Shown: positions 12,342 through 12,368 of the stretch, in pieces | How the letters are laid out: each line of letters starts with the position of its first letter | How positions within the stretch are numbered: the stretch's first letter is position 1 | Assembly (NCBI GenBank): GCA_015065045.1 | Contig: SVRB01000039.1 | Location: forward strand, 1 to 12,368 | DNA from: Oscillospiraceae bacterium | GTDB taxonomy: Bacteria; Bacillota; Clostridia; Oscillospirales; CAG-272 | Length of the DNA stretch: 12,368 nucleotides | Direction: 5' to 3' | Notes under the pieces: generated by a model | What the model was told of the DNA's origin: nothing | What the model saw: only the letters and a program-made list of their open reading frames with translations | Databases searched by the model: none | Translations under genes and position numbers: made by a program

Positions 12342-12368
12342 AACCCTCCTTGGTCTGCGGAAGATATG

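Overview
The window is a bacterial chromosome replication-origin locus. Gene content and order (rpmH on the minus strand, then dnaA, dnaN, recF, remB, gyrB, gyrA on the plus strand), the AT-rich composition, strong purine-rich Shine-Dalgarno sites and the remB/DUF370 gene point to a Firmicute. The closest fit is probably a gut-type Clostridia (Ruminococcaceae/Oscillospiraceae-like), but that placement is inferred from protein wording and repeat style, not searched.

Layout. Positions 1-57 hold the 5' end of rpmH (ribosomal protein L34), cut by the window edge. Positions 58-299 carry divergent sigma-A-type promoters for rpmH and dnaA. The dnaA promoter has a 17-bp spacer made largely of (TA)7, followed by two palindromic AT decamers. 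dnaA (300-1727) is followed by a 396-bp gene-free segment that is the best oriC candidate. It contains at least seven DnaA-box-like 9-mers, then a last box, a C-rich stretch, a phased run of DnaA-trio-like NTA triplets (2016-2036) and a TA-rich stretch, in the order seen in Bacillus-type unwinding sites. dnaN, recF and remB follow closely and probably form an operon; no S4-domain gene (yaaA/rlbA) lies between dnaN and recF.

A 208-bp gap (4629-4836) holds a structured intergenic repeat and a leader hairpin before gyrB. A PfkB-family sugar-phosphate kinase (most like 1-phosphofructokinase) sits between gyrB and gyrA. gyrA overlaps an uncharacterised lipoprotein gene, whose 3' end contains a near-consensus promoter for tyrS. 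tyrS ends in a clear intrinsic terminator. The last ~380 bp (11988-12368) have no gene. They hold a second copy of the intergenic repeat, another terminator-like hairpin, and further perfect palindromes in a locally GC-rich tail.

Functionally, DnaA opens the origin, DnaN clamps the polymerase, RecF repairs gaps and stalled forks, and GyrA2B2 removes the supercoils made ahead of forks. All plus-strand genes are read away from the origin, co-directionally with a rightward fork; rpmH is read with the leftward fork. This is mostly a conserved core region and I see no mobile element, CRISPR array or defence system. The points of interest are regulatory and structural: the origin architecture, the dinucleotide repeat in the dnaA promoter, the kinase inside the gyrase cluster, the opposite-charge overlap of gyrA with the lipoprotein gene, and paired structured repeats.
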